Assembly (NCBI GenBank): GCA_947454525.1
Contig: CANGJM010000007.1
Span: 62,001-126,000, forward strand
Length of the DNA: 64,000 nucleotides
Reading direction: 5' to 3'
DNA from: Flavobacteriales bacterium
GTDB lineage: Bacteria; Bacteroidota; Bacteroidia; Flavobacteriales_D; Crocinitomicaceae
The notes beneath the pieces are model-generated. The model was not told the DNA's origin, searched no databases, and saw only the letters and a program-made list of their open reading frames with translations. The stretch's first letter is position 1. Each line of letters begins with the position of its first letter. Below, piece after piece: positions 46,064 to 55,540 of the stretch. The position numbers and the translations under genes were made by a program.

Positions 46064-46671
46064 TGTCCGCTTTGGAATACCTGACGTTGCTGTAGGGAGC
46101 GTCCAAGCGTGAGTTCATCCGCATACTGCAATTCGGATCCAACCGCTATTCCACGAGAAATCGAAGTGATCAAACATTCGAACCGCTGAAGTTTTTTGAA
46201 TAAGTAGAAATTCGTTGTGTCGCCTTCCATGGTTGGACTCAATGCAAAGATGATTTCCTTGACCGTTTCTTTTTCCAATTTGAGTAGGAGGGATTCAATG
46301 TTTAAATCCGCGGGTCCAATTCCGTCCATGGGGGAAATGATGCCACCGAGAACATGATAAATTCCTTGATACGTTGAGGTTGATTCAATGGCCATGACAT
46401 CGCGAATGTCCTCTACGATGCAGATTGTTCCGTGATCGCGTTTGGGATTCGCACAAATCGCACAGATCGGATCATCGGTCATGTTTCCACAACTTTTGCA
46501 ATGCAGTACTTTTTGTTTAAAATCAATCAGTGCACTTGTGAAATCAGCAATTTCTACCTCGCTACGCTTGAATAAATCGAGTGCAAGTCGAAGTGCCGAG
46601 CGACGTCCAACACCGGGAAGTGTTGAAAGTTGATCAACTGCTTTTTCGAAATGTTTGGATGGGATGTTCAC
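46060..46671 (-). CDS. recR: Recombination protein RecR
   Basis: 203 residues starting at a GTG (46671). Helix-hairpin-helix LSTLPGVGRRSALRLALDL near residue 17, a four-cysteine zinc finger CKSCGNMTDDPICAIC around 57-72, the Toprim motif ICIVEDIRDVMAIE, and the C-terminal GIAVGSELQYADELTLGRSL. RecR loads RecA with RecF/RecO on gapped DNA. Complete. A -7 box lies 16 bases upstream. Confidence 0.96.
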   Translation of the reverse strand: MNIPSKHFEKAVDQLSTLPGVGRRSALRLALDLFKRSEVEIADFTSALIDFKQKVLHCKSCGNMTDDPICAICANPKRDHGTICIVEDIRDVMAIESTSTYQGIYHVLGGIISPMDGIGPADLNIESLLLKLEKETVKEIIFALSPTMEGDTTNFYLFKKLQRFECLITSISRGIAVGSELQYADELTLGRSLQQRQVFQSGH

Positions 46672-46687
46672 GTGTAAATTTGAATTT

Positions 46688-46695
46688 CAAAAGTA
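46688..46695 (-). promoter_or_regulatory. -7 box TACTTTTG of recR
   Basis: Exact TAnnTTTG on the minus strand, 16 bases from the GTG start. A TTTG is 11 bases further upstream, shorter than usual. Confidence 0.5.
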
Positions 46696-46768
46696 CTTAT
46701 TCTTTTCAAAACAGCGTGGATTCTTTGTAAATACTATCGCTAAGTTATAAGCCCTCGTAACATTTGAT

Positions 46769-46776
46769 TAACTTTG
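46769..46776 (+). promoter_or_regulatory. -7 box TAACTTTG of smpB
   Basis: Exact TAnnTTTG, 7 bases before the smpB ATG (46784), implying a very short leader. Confidence 0.45.
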
Positions 46777-46783
46777 TGACATC

Positions 46784-47236
46784 ATGGCAGTGAAAGAACT
46801 TAACATACGGAACAAACGTGCTCGATTTGAATACCATCTCGAGGAGGAATTTACTGCTGGAATGGTACTTTCTGGAACGGAGATTAAAAGTATCCGCAAC
46901 GGAAAAGCGAGCATTTTAGAGGCTTACGGCATCTTTTACAACAACGAAGTTTGGATTCGAAACATGCACGTAACCGAATACGAAAACGGTTCCTTTTACA
47001 ACCATAAACCTCGTGCGGATCGTAAAATTCTTTTGAATCGCAAGGAAATCGTTCGCATAGAGAAGTTCCTTAAAATCAAAGGCAATACACTTATTCCGAC
47101 GAAATTATTTCTTTCCGAAAAGGGTTGGGTGAAAATCCATATTGCGTGTGCAGTTGGTAAAAAACTTCACGACAAACGCAATGACTTGAAAGAGAAAGAT
47201 GATCGTCGTGAAATGGATCGTGCCTTGAAACGCTAA
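46784..47236 (+). CDS. smpB: SsrA-binding protein
   Basis: 150 residues. SmpB binds tmRNA and brings it to stalled ribosomes. Family motifs: NIRNKRARFEYHLEEEFTAGMVLSGTEIKSIRNGKA at the N-terminus, HVTEYENGSFYNHKPRADRKILL in the middle, and the basic C-terminal tail KLHDKRNDLKEKDDRREMDRALKR that enters the ribosome. Complete. The tmRNA gene itself is not in this window. Confidence 0.97.
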   Translation: MAVKELNIRNKRARFEYHLEEEFTAGMVLSGTEIKSIRNGKASILEAYGIFYNNEVWIRNMHVTEYENGSFYNHKPRADRKILLNRKEIVRIEKFLKIKGNTLIPTKLFLSEKGWVKIHIACAVGKKLHDKRNDLKEKDDRREMDRALKR

Positions 47237-47251
47237 ACAGCAATAAAGAAA

Positions 47252-47893
47252 TTAATCTCTAATCACGGGGTAACCAGGGAATTTTGTTTTGTCAAAAACG
47301 AATTTTTTATCGTCGATTTCTGGATTGGATGTGAACTTCGTCATGGAGTACGTCATTACCGTACCATCCTTCGCCTTTAAAATGGCTTTTTTCAATTCAT
47401 TATCCGTTTTTGAAATGTATAACACAATCGTGTGATACTCTGCTTTCGCAGGAACTTTAGGGAAAAGGTCAATCACGTAAACCGCTTCACCATTCAATTT
47501 ATCTTCTCGGTCAAATTTATTCTTAAATCCAGTTTCCCAAATCGTCATGAGTTTCTTTGGATTGATTCCGTCTTCATCATCGGTCGCATCGGATTCGTAA
47601 ACCGAGCGTTCTTCTTTGATAACGGTCCACGTTTTTACACCGTTAGAAATAATGGTGTTATCTCCGTAAGAGGCATAGAACTTATTTCCTTTTACCCAAC
47701 CTTTTCCAGTTTCGTTCTCGTTTGCTCCACTAGATGCATTTTTAACGGTTGCATTGAATTCGATGTAGAAGGACTTCATCGTTTTCATTTTAGTAGATAG
47801 TTTGTCGAGAATTCCTTGCGCTTTTGCGTCTTGAGAAAATGCAGTTCCTGAAGTAAGGAAAAGTACGGTAAAAAGAAGGTAAATTAATTTCAT
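47252..47893 (-). CDS. LolA-like outer-membrane lipoprotein carrier
   Basis: 213 residues with a cleavable signal peptide ending GTAFSQ and no lipobox, so periplasmic. The LolA fold shows in AQGILDKLSTKMKTMKSFYIEFNATV, GKGWVKGNKFYASYGDNTIISNGVKTWTV, and the C-terminal MTYSMTKFTSNPEIDDKKFVFDKTKFPGYPVI. LolA shuttles lipoproteins to the outer membrane; Bacteroidota often have several divergent copies, so this could also carry another lipid. Monocistronic between smpB (convergent) and the BNR cargo. Confidence 0.86.
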   Translation of the reverse strand: MKLIYLLFTVLFLTSGTAFSQDAKAQGILDKLSTKMKTMKSFYIEFNATVKNASSGANENETGKGWVKGNKFYASYGDNTIISNGVKTWTVIKEERSVYESDATDDEDGINPKKLMTIWETGFKNKFDREDKLNGEAVYVIDLFPKVPAKAEYHTIVLYISKTDNELKKAILKAKDGTVMTYSMTKFTSNPEIDDKKFVFDKTKFPGYPVIRD

Positions 47894-47946
47894 GTCTTAA
47901 ATTTCAGTGCAAATATCAGAAATTATGCCAAGAACTAAAAATATAG

Positions 47947-50900
47947 TTAGCGAATGATGATTAAAGGTCTATTCAAAAGTTGATTTTCCGTTTCAATTTG
48001 AAGAATATACGTTCCGGTTGAAATGTTTTCAGGAATTTCGAAGATGTTTCCTTCAAATTTTCTCACGGACTTTATCGATTTTCCTTCAGGTGAAATAAGG
48101 TTCAGACTTTTCATTCCTTCGCCTTGTAACGTTAAACAGGCGCCACTTTGAATCGGATTTGGATACATAGAGAATGGATTTTCAAGGGTTTCGTTTACGT
48201 TCGCCATGGAACCCAAGTTGATGTTGTCCAAATAAATGTTATTTCCCCATCCACCTTTATTTCTGAAAGCAACTTGAAGGTTTGCCTGTCCAAGGTAGGC
48301 ACTTAAATCAACGGAATCTGTTCGCCATTGATCAGCTGTTGGAATGAAAGAACTTTGATTATCAGGGGAAGTCGATAATTCCGTTCCACCTTTTACATAC
48401 ACTTGTTGAAAAGTCAAGCCACAATCGGTGGAAATCATGACTGCTAGCGTATCCGAGTAACCAGCTCCCCAACGTGCGTAGGCAACGTCAAAGTAAAGAT
48501 TTGGTTGAATGTTCAAAACACTTGCATCCAATGGCATCACTAAATCATCAAAGGATTGCTGTGAATCGATGTCGTAATTATTGAAAATAGCAGATTTTGT
48601 GGAATTACCGAATCCACCGGCATTCGTCGATAAACTCCAGGTTCCGCCACCATCTTGGTTGTTGATGCTCCATCCATTCGGAAGGAAATTGGTTTGAAAG
48701 TCCTCGTTGATTCCTGTTTGCAACTGATAAAACGAAACGTTCACCATTAAACTATCCGTATCGGTGTGTCCGGCTGCATCGGTGATTTGTAGAATCGCCA
48801 AATGATCTCCAGCGGTACTAAAAAGGACACTTGGATTGCGTAAGGTCGAAGCAGAAGGTTGTCCAGTAGGGAAGGACCAATTCCACGTTGCATTGGTATG
48901 GTTTAAGAACGAATGGTCTTCGAAATAAAATGAATCCACGGCACAAACTGCCACTTGACTCAATTTATCAACCGTGATTCTGCAAATCGGCAATGTTGGA
49001 TTCTCTGTTAAGCCACTTTCGAATATTCCTTTCCCGTAAGATGCCAACCTGATTTTCGCATCACGGTAAAAGGGTTTCAGAATATTCCCGCTTATAAATG
49101 TGGGTAATCCGGCGTTATCCAACGCAAAAGCTGTGGTATTATTGCGGTAGTAGACTGCTTTATTGGTCGCAACATAGATTCCACCATCTGTTCCAGCAAT
49201 GTGAGCGATGGACTGTACACTTTCGTTATTCAATATGGAATTCGTCCAATTGTCCCACGTTTGACCACCATTACTTGTTTTAAAGACTTTATTCCCGTTC
49301 GCTCCACTTGGATAAGCAATCCATAATTCGTTTTCGTTTAATGGACTAATAGAAAGAAGCATTCGACGGCTGTTTCCACCGGGGATTGTTACCAAGGACC
49401 ATGTTAGTCCGCCGTCCATTGTTTTCCATAGTTTACCAGTATTTCCAGAGGCTGGTTGTTGATTGAGGTAAATGACATTTGGATTGGAGGATGAAACCTC
49501 GATGTATTTCACTTGGTCGTTCACGGTATTCCCAAAAGTGAACAGCACATTGAAAGAAGCTCCTGCATCGGTTGTTTTATAGATATTATTTTCCCTTCCT
49601 ATGTATGCGATGGAATAACAATTTGGATGAAATTCCATTTCGCTAGATTCCGCGGCATAGTAACTTTCGTTCGGTGCATTTCCAAAGGGCGCTCCTGAAA
49701 TAGGATCGCTTAAGTTGTATGGAATGCGTCGTCCACCGATATCCGAGAAATACGTTAAACGATTTCTACCTGGATTCACATATCCTGTTGCTGCTTCGCC
49801 ACCGCCAAGTTCTAGGAAGTTACCTGCGCCATAATTCTCGTGGTAAGCTAAATTCCCATTGTGGTATAATCCACCTACAAGGACATCTTCATTCCATCCG
49901 GAACCGAAGCCCCAGTAATCTGATCCGCGAACTCCGGACATGCGAAATTCTGGTTGCGATGTGAAAAAATCGTTGGAATGGTAGATTCCACCATCGGTGG
50001 TGATCCATGTTTCGTTTCCGATTACTCGGAAATCCTGATTGTCAACGTGCATAGACAATGGTCCGCCAACATAACCTGAAACCGAAGTAAATGTCGCTCC
50101 GCCATCAGTTGATTTGTAGACGTTTAATCCACCTACAAAAATGAAGTTCGGATCGGTCGGAGATGCCATTAAGGCACAATTGTAGAATCCTTGATGGTAC
50201 AGCCATGTACTTGTTCCAATGGCTAAGTTTACGTGTGTTGTGGTGTATGGACCACCAACGGGAGTGTTTGGAAGTGTCCAGGTAGAACCTCCGTCATCAC
50301 TGCGGTAGACACCAATGTATCCGAGGTCATCTGGTTTCGATTCACCAATTAAGTACGCGTACACACGATTTGGATCAACAGGAGTCACTGCTATTCGTGC
50401 ACCACCGTCATTGCGTGCGGGATCCGTTGAGGTATACCATCCGGAGGACTGAACGACCCAATTTTGACCAGCATCTGTTGATTTGAGGAATTCACAATTC
50501 AAGGTGCTTCCATTGTGTTTCACCAAATACAGAATCGTGCTGTTTGCCGTATTTGCTTTGATGTCATAACAGGCATCGGAATATTGCTGAATCCAATTCA
50601 AACCGCCATCAGTACTTTTGTAGAGTCCTTTGTCTGTTGCAGCGAAAACGAGGTTGACATTTCCGGGATTAATGAAAATCTCGTTGACACCAAAATTGGA
50701 ATTTGGAAGAACATTTATCCACGTGGTTCCACCATCCAAGGAACGAAAAATCCCTTTGTTTCCTCCTGCAAATACCGTGTTTGGATTTGAGTTTTGGACT
50801 TCAACGGCTGTCACACCACTTCCAAAATCAAGTGCAAGGGAAATACAGGTCCAGTTTGCACCTGCATCGATGCTTTTGTATACTTCACCGGGTTCCGTTC

Positions 50901-51366
50901 CGCAATAGCAAACATTCGGTGTGTTCAAGCATTGGTCAAAGCTGTAGACATTCGTTTGACCTGATCCTTGTGTTTGTCCTTCTTGGAAATTTGTAATAGG
51001 TCCAACAACACTCCAATTAGACGTTTTTTGCTGTTGTTGTTTGCGTAAATAGGCTTTGTCAATTTGAGCTTGTGTTTCATCACTTGGTTTAACGATGTAT
51101 CCAGCTTCGTTGAGATAGGGAAGGGCTGCTCTTCTCCAACGTTTGTAATATTGTGTATGATACGTTTTAACGAATTCATGATCCGTAAAATAGGAACGAT
51201 ACAAGGCATCGACTTCAAAAACACTTGGGTTTTCCGAATACATCATCTGCGCCCAATCAGGTAGCGTAGAAATTTCATGAGAACTTGGTTTTTTCAGGTT
51301 TTGGGCGAAGGTTATTCCTGAAACACAGAAAAGGAAGAAAGTTAGTAGTAGACTTGTACGCATCAT
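47947..51366 (-). CDS. T9SS type A cargo: BNR/sortilin-like propeller, PKD, jellyroll
   Basis: 1139 residues with a signal peptide (to ..ITFAQ). Residues ~110-800 contain many BNR/Asp-box-like repeats (SxDGGxTW, TDGGLNW, SDDGGSTWTLP, TSNGGQTWDNW) forming one or more beta-propellers of the sortilin/VPS10 or exo-glycanase type. Then comes a PKD-like domain (NWSFPTGQPSAST, ~830-905) and a choice-of-anchor-J jellyroll (EDFQTNFLPNGWSINNQDGG, ~920-1055). The C-terminus (MYPNPIQSGACLTL, ISTGTYILQIE) is a type A T9SS sorting domain. Secreted; whether it binds or cleaves glycans is unknown. Monocistronic. Confidence 0.9.
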   Translation of the reverse strand: MMRTSLLLTFFLFCVSGITFAQNLKKPSSHEISTLPDWAQMMYSENPSVFEVDALYRSYFTDHEFVKTYHTQYYKRWRRAALPYLNEAGYIVKPSDETQAQIDKAYLRKQQQQKTSNWSVVGPITNFQEGQTQGSGQTNVYSFDQCLNTPNVCYCGTEPGEVYKSIDAGANWTCISLALDFGSGVTAVEVQNSNPNTVFAGGNKGIFRSLDGGTTWINVLPNSNFGVNEIFINPGNVNLVFAATDKGLYKSTDGGLNWIQQYSDACYDIKANTANSTILYLVKHNGSTLNCEFLKSTDAGQNWVVQSSGWYTSTDPARNDGGARIAVTPVDPNRVYAYLIGESKPDDLGYIGVYRSDDGGSTWTLPNTPVGGPYTTTHVNLAIGTSTWLYHQGFYNCALMASPTDPNFIFVGGLNVYKSTDGGATFTSVSGYVGGPLSMHVDNQDFRVIGNETWITTDGGIYHSNDFFTSQPEFRMSGVRGSDYWGFGSGWNEDVLVGGLYHNGNLAYHENYGAGNFLELGGGEAATGYVNPGRNRLTYFSDIGGRRIPYNLSDPISGAPFGNAPNESYYAAESSEMEFHPNCYSIAYIGRENNIYKTTDAGASFNVLFTFGNTVNDQVKYIEVSSSNPNVIYLNQQPASGNTGKLWKTMDGGLTWSLVTIPGGNSRRMLLSISPLNENELWIAYPSGANGNKVFKTSNGGQTWDNWTNSILNNESVQSIAHIAGTDGGIYVATNKAVYYRNNTTAFALDNAGLPTFISGNILKPFYRDAKIRLASYGKGIFESGLTENPTLPICRITVDKLSQVAVCAVDSFYFEDHSFLNHTNATWNWSFPTGQPSASTLRNPSVLFSTAGDHLAILQITDAAGHTDTDSLMVNVSFYQLQTGINEDFQTNFLPNGWSINNQDGGGTWSLSTNAGGFGNSTKSAIFNNYDIDSQQSFDDLVMPLDASVLNIQPNLYFDVAYARWGAGYSDTLAVMISTDCGLTFQQVYVKGGTELSTSPDNQSSFIPTADQWRTDSVDLSAYLGQANLQVAFRNKGGWGNNIYLDNINLGSMANVNETLENPFSMYPNPIQSGACLTLQGEGMKSLNLISPEGKSIKSVRKFEGNIFEIPENISTGTYILQIETENQLLNRPLIIIR

Positions 51367-51417
51367 CTCGGTTAAAATTGAGTTGAGCTAATTTAGTCTT
51401 TTTTACGAAATGTTACT

Positions 51418-51819
51418 TTAAGAAAAGAAACGATTTTTCCAATCAGGACTTGGAACCATGCATGTTTCATTCATTCCAAAAACGTGGTAACGTCTTCTTG
51501 CGCAAAAACGGTACATGGCATTTCGAAGAAAGGAAGGAACCAATCGAAAAATGGAAGTGAGTTTCCAAACCCCACCTAAATCGCTTAAAATTTCCAGTAC
51601 TGCTGAACTTTCGGTGAGCACCTTGCCATTTTTCAGATAAATCACCGAATCCATGGGATTTACCTTGAACTGCATGGATTTCACCTGCTCTTTAACGAAA
51701 TCAGATTGTGCCGTTGTGAAATAAAATTGGTTTGTCCGATCCTTTTTGAGGATAAATTGCACAAACGAATTACACAGAATGCACACTCCATCGAAAACAA
51801 TGATCTTTTTATTAAGCAT
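51418..51819 (-). CDS. DCC family thiol-disulfide oxidoreductase (DUF393)
   Basis: 133 residues. The DCC signature DGVCILCN (DxxCxxC) is at residues ~10-17, followed by FVQFILKKDRTNQFYFTTAQSD and the C-terminal MYRFCARRRYHVFG. This small thioredoxin-related family is cytoplasmic and poorly characterised. Its ATG overlaps the lon stop by one base, so it is expressed with lon. Confidence 0.9.
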   Translation of the reverse strand: MLNKKIIVFDGVCILCNSFVQFILKKDRTNQFYFTTAQSDFVKEQVKSMQFKVNPMDSVIYLKNGKVLTESSAVLEILSDLGGVWKLTSIFRLVPSFLRNAMYRFCARRRYHVFGMNETCMVPSPDWKNRFFS

Positions 51820-54278
51820 TATTTTGCTTTGGGAACTTCAATTTTCTTGGCGTTTTTCACTTTTTCATTGGTCAACGCAAGGTCTAATACTTCCGACATT
51901 TTACTCACAAAGTGGAAGGTAATTCCTTTCAAATAGTCCTCTTTGATTTCGTCGATGTCCTGTTTGTTTTTCGCACAAAGAATGATTTCCTTGATTCCAG
52001 CACGTTTCGCCGCTAAAATCTTCTCCTTGATACCTCCAACCGGAAGTACATCGCCGCGAAGGGTGATTTCCCCCGTCATCGCTAGGTTTTTCTTGACTTT
52101 TCGTTGCGTAAAGACCGAAGCTAATGAAGTCAACATGGTTATTCCGGCACTAGGTCCATCTTTTGGCGTTGCGCCTTCAGGCACGTGTACATGAATGTTG
52201 TGTTCATCAAAGACTTCTTGGTCGAGTCCAAGCAAGTCACTGTGTCCTTTTAAAAACTCCAAGGCAATGACCGCTGATTCTTTCATTACATCACCTAAAT
52301 TTCCAGTGAGGGTTAATTTCCCTTTTCCTTTCGTAATGGATGATTCAATGAATAATATATCACCGCCGACAGATGTCCAAGCTAAACCTGTAACAACTCC
52401 AGCTGTGTCATTATTGATGTATTTTGTTCGTGTCCTTCCAGCTCCAAGGAAGGTAAAGAGATCTTCCATGGTGATGGTGGAAGTGAATTCTTCTTCCATA
52501 GCAATCTGACGCGCTCTGTTACGAACCAATTTCGCTGTTACTTTATCTAAACCGCGGACACCCGATTCATTGGTGTATTCTTCTACGATTTTCTCCCATA
52601 CTTTTTTATCCACTTGGATATCGTTCTTCGTGATTCCGTGTTCAGCAATCTGTTTAGGAAGTAAATGTCTTTTAGCGATTTCAATTTTCTCTTCGATGGT
52701 ATATCCATTGACTTCAATGATTTCCATTCGATCGAGTAAAGGAGATTGAACAGTACTCAAGCTATTTGCTGTTGCGATAAACAAAACCTTCGATAAGTCA
52801 AATTCTGTTTCTACGTAATTGTCGTAAAACGCACTGTTTTGTTCTGGATCCAATACCTCCAATAGGGCAGAGGATGGATCTCCGTGGTGATTTCTGCCTA
52901 ATTTATCGATTTCATCCAATACAAACACTGGATTCGCCGTTTCTGCTTTTTTCAAGTTCTGCATCACACGTCCAGGCATCGCTCCAATATAGGTTTTACG
53001 GTGACCTCTGATCTCTGCTTCATCGTGTAGTCCACCAAGGGACATGCGAATGTATTTTCTTCCCAATGCTTCCGCGATGGATTTTCCCAAGGATGTTTTT
53101 CCCACGCCGGGAGGACCGTAGAAACAAAGAATCGGAGATTTCATGTTTCCTTTCAGTTTCAGGACAGCCAAATATTCCAAAATGCGTTCTTTGACTTTTT
53201 CCATTCCGAAGTGATCGCGTTCTAGGATTTTCTTCGCGCGTTTTAAGTCAAGTTTATCGTTCGTGTAAACTCCCCAAGGAAGGTCTAGCAATAAATCTAA
53301 GTAGTTCATTTGAACCGTATACTCAGCTCCTTGCGGATTCATGCGCTGCAGTTTCTCTAGTTCTTTGATGAATAATTTTTCTACACGCTCATCCCATTTC
53401 TTTGACTTTGCACGTTCTTCGAAATCACGTACGTCTTGAATTTGTGGATTGTCGCCCAATTCATCTTGAATTGTTCGCATTTGCTGATGAAGGAAGTAAT
53501 CGCGTTGTTGTTTGTCCAAGTCCTTGCGCACACGGTTTTGAATTTCGTTGCGCATTTCGAGCATTTGCACTTCGAGTGTCAAATGTTCCATGACCATCAT
53601 CACGCGTTTTTTGACATCCATTTCTTCCAGCATTTCTTGCTTCTTGGCAACATCTGCGTTCATGTTTGAAGAGATGAAGTTCACGAGGAACGTTGGACTA
53701 TCGATGTTTCCGATGGCAAACTGTGCTTCGGAAGGAATGTTTGGACTTTCGCGAATAATTTGAAGCGCCAAGTCTTTGATTGTCTTGAACATAATGTCAA
53801 GCTCTTGATTCCCTTGTTCAAATGGAATTTCCTTGAAAATATTCACTTTCGCGCGCATGTACGGCTCTGTCTGAACAGGCGTAACGATTTCAAATCGACG
53901 TTTTCCTTGAAGAATAACGGTCGAGCTTCCATCAGGCATTTTTAATAAGCGTACGATTTGAGCAACCGTACCAATGGAATGTAAGTCAACGAAGTTAGGC
54001 GATTCTTCCTCTTGGTTTTTTTGTGAAACGACACCGATGATTTTATTTCCTTTGTTGGCTTCTTGAATTAATTTAATGGACTTATCTCTTCCAACAGTAA
54101 TGGGAATAACGACGCCAGGAAAAAGCACATTGTTTCGTAAAGGAAGAATTGGGAGTTCGTTTGGAAATTCTTGGTTATTGACATTTTCCTCCTCTTCAGC
54201 GGTAATTAAAGGGATAAATTCCGCATCTGATTCCATGCCAGACATCCCGAAAAAACCGTGTTCAAATAAATCACTCAT
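51819..54278 (-). CDS. lon: ATP-dependent Lon protease
   Basis: 819 residues from the ATG at 54278 ([11 protein letters not shown]); the frame extends 30 codons upstream but no homology is expected there. The LON substrate-binding domain ([19 protein letters not shown]) lies in the N-terminal part. The AAA+ module shows Walker [14 protein letters not shown] and Walker [12 protein letters not shown], and the C-terminal protease domain the catalytic Ser in [11 protein letters not shown] and a Lys in AAKRAG. It degrades misfolded and regulatory proteins in the cytoplasm. Followed by the DCC gene with one base of overlap. Confidence 0.97.
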   Translation of the reverse strand: MSDLFEHGFFGMSGMESDAEFIPLITAEEEENVNNQEFPNELPILPLRNNVLFPGVVIPITVGRDKSIKLIQEANKGNKIIGVVSQKNQEEESPNFVDLHSIGTVAQIVRLLKMPDGSSTVILQGKRRFEIVTPVQTEPYMRAKVNIFKEIPFEQGNQELDIMFKTIKDLALQIIRESPNIPSEAQFAIGNIDSPTFLVNFISSNMNADVAKKQEMLEEMDVKKRVMMVMEHLTLEVQMLEMRNEIQNRVRKDLDKQQRDYFLHQQMRTIQDELGDNPQIQDVRDFEERAKSKKWDERVEKLFIKELEKLQRMNPQGAEYTVQMNYLDLLLDLPWGVYTNDKLDLKRAKKILERDHFGMEKVKERILEYLAVLKLKGNMKSPILCFYGPPGVGKTSLGKSIAEALGRKYIRMSLGGLHDEAEIRGHRKTYIGAMPGRVMQNLKKAETANPVFVLDEIDKLGRNHHGDPSSALLEVLDPEQNSAFYDNYVETEFDLSKVLFIATANSLSTVQSPLLDRMEIIEVNGYTIEEKIEIAKRHLLPKQIAEHGITKNDIQVDKKVWEKIVEEYTNESGVRGLDKVTAKLVRNRARQIAMEEEFTSTITMEDLFTFLGAGRTRTKYINNDTAGVVTGLAWTSVGGDILFIESSITKGKGKLTLTGNLGDVMKESAVIALEFLKGHSDLLGLDQEVFDEHNIHVHVPEGATPKDGPSAGITMLTSLASVFTQRKVKKNLAMTGEITLRGDVLPVGGIKEKILAAKRAGIKEIILCAKNKQDIDEIKEDYLKGITFHFVSKMSEVLDLALTNEKVKNAKKIEVPKAK

Positions 54279-54403
54279 ATATTTTTTATTGCGACAAGTT
54301 GTCATATTAGTTTGGAGTATCTCAAACTTTCGTAAGTAGAAACTAGCTTTTGTAAAATGGACAAGCATTGTGCCATGCTTGAATTGACTGAAAATTCGTC
54401 AGT

Positions 54404-55540
54404 TTATGGCCTTGATTGATGCAGTGTTTCAAAGATTTTAAGATCGGCTTCTGTGAAATCCACATGTCGACGGTCCATCATGGCTTTTGCTGCTTGAATG
54501 GCTTTGTCTAGTTGAAAAACACTCTGTTCGTTTCCGTTAATCCAGCTAAAAGAGGAGAGGTGTTTCTCTGGAAAGGAATCCGAGAATACATTAACCGCAA
54601 ATCCAACAACGGATGCTGTATTGAACATGGTATTAATCGCGCTTTTTGAATGATCGCCCATGCAAAGTCCCATGAATTGTAGTTCACTTGCTTCGATGCT
54701 TTTGGATTCGTAACTGTAACTGGAAACGCTGCTGTAATTGTTCTTTAAATTGGAGGAGTTTGTATCAGCTCCAAGGTTACACCATTCGCCAAGAACGGAA
54801 TTACCCAAGAATCCATCGTGTCCTTTGTTTGAAAATGCGTGGAAAATCACATTGCTCACTTCGCCACCAACACGGCAATGAGGTCCAATGGTGCTTGCGC
54901 CGTAGATTTTCGCGCCCATTTTGACCACAGCTTCTTCACATAAAACGAAGGAACCTCGAATCATTGATCCTTCCATAATTTCAGCGTTTTCTCCAACGTA
55001 GATTGGACCATGATTGGTGTTCAGAATACAACCTTCGATAGATGCTCCTTTCTCAATGAATAATAAATCGCTTGGTCCGATTAAGGTATTTGTTTTAGAT
55101 AATTTCTGTGATTTACGTTCGTCCGTAATTAAATAGAAATCCAATTCGATGGCTGCTTCATTTTTCTGGAAGAGGTCCCAACGGTATTCGATGACAATCG
55201 GTGCAGCGCCAACATATTCAATTTTTGTGGTGGAGCTGCCATTTTCTGCGATGAAAAGTCCATTCATGTACAGTGAACAACCTTCTTCTAATGCATAAAC
55301 AGCTGCTGCAACTTCTTCATTTGGAATTACTTGTGCGTTCACTCGAATACTTGTCTCCAGTGCAGGAAACTTGTCTTGCAAAAAAGATTCCGTGAGGTAT
55401 CCAACCGCGCATTCTGGAAGCAAACGCTCCCAACGTTCGTTGTTGGTGTAAATCCCCATTCGTAAATTCCCAACCGGTCGACTCAAGGTCAATGGTGCGA
55501 AGCGTAAGTGTAATCCGTTGTCGTCTATGTTGATTTTCAT
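54404..55540 (-). CDS. GlmU-like sugar nucleotidyltransferase (NTP_transf_4 type)
   Basis: 378 residues. The N-terminal ~150 residues (FAPLTLSRPVGNLRMGIYTNNERWERLL) match the Bacteroidota NTP_transf_4 group, where RPxGxLRxG replaces the classical GxGTRM nucleotidyltransferase loop. Residues ~160-280 are left-handed beta-helix hexapeptide repeats (GASIEGCILN, AEIMEGSMIRGSFVL, VKMGAKIYGASTIG). Often annotated as a GlmU family protein, but the reaction is not established. It overlaps the SSS transporter stop/start by 4 bases, an intriguing partner. Confidence 0.82.
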   Translation of the reverse strand: MKINIDDNGLHLRFAPLTLSRPVGNLRMGIYTNNERWERLLPECAVGYLTESFLQDKFPALETSIRVNAQVIPNEEVAAAVYALEEGCSLYMNGLFIAENGSSTTKIEYVGAAPIVIEYRWDLFQKNEAAIELDFYLITDERKSQKLSKTNTLIGPSDLLFIEKGASIEGCILNTNHGPIYVGENAEIMEGSMIRGSFVLCEEAVVKMGAKIYGASTIGPHCRVGGEVSNVIFHAFSNKGHDGFLGNSVLGEWCNLGADTNSSNLKNNYSSVSSYSYESKSIEASELQFMGLCMGDHSKSAINTMFNTASVVGFAVNVFSDSFPEKHLSSFSWINGNEQSVFQLDKAIQAAKAMMDRRHVDFTEADLKIFETLHQSRP

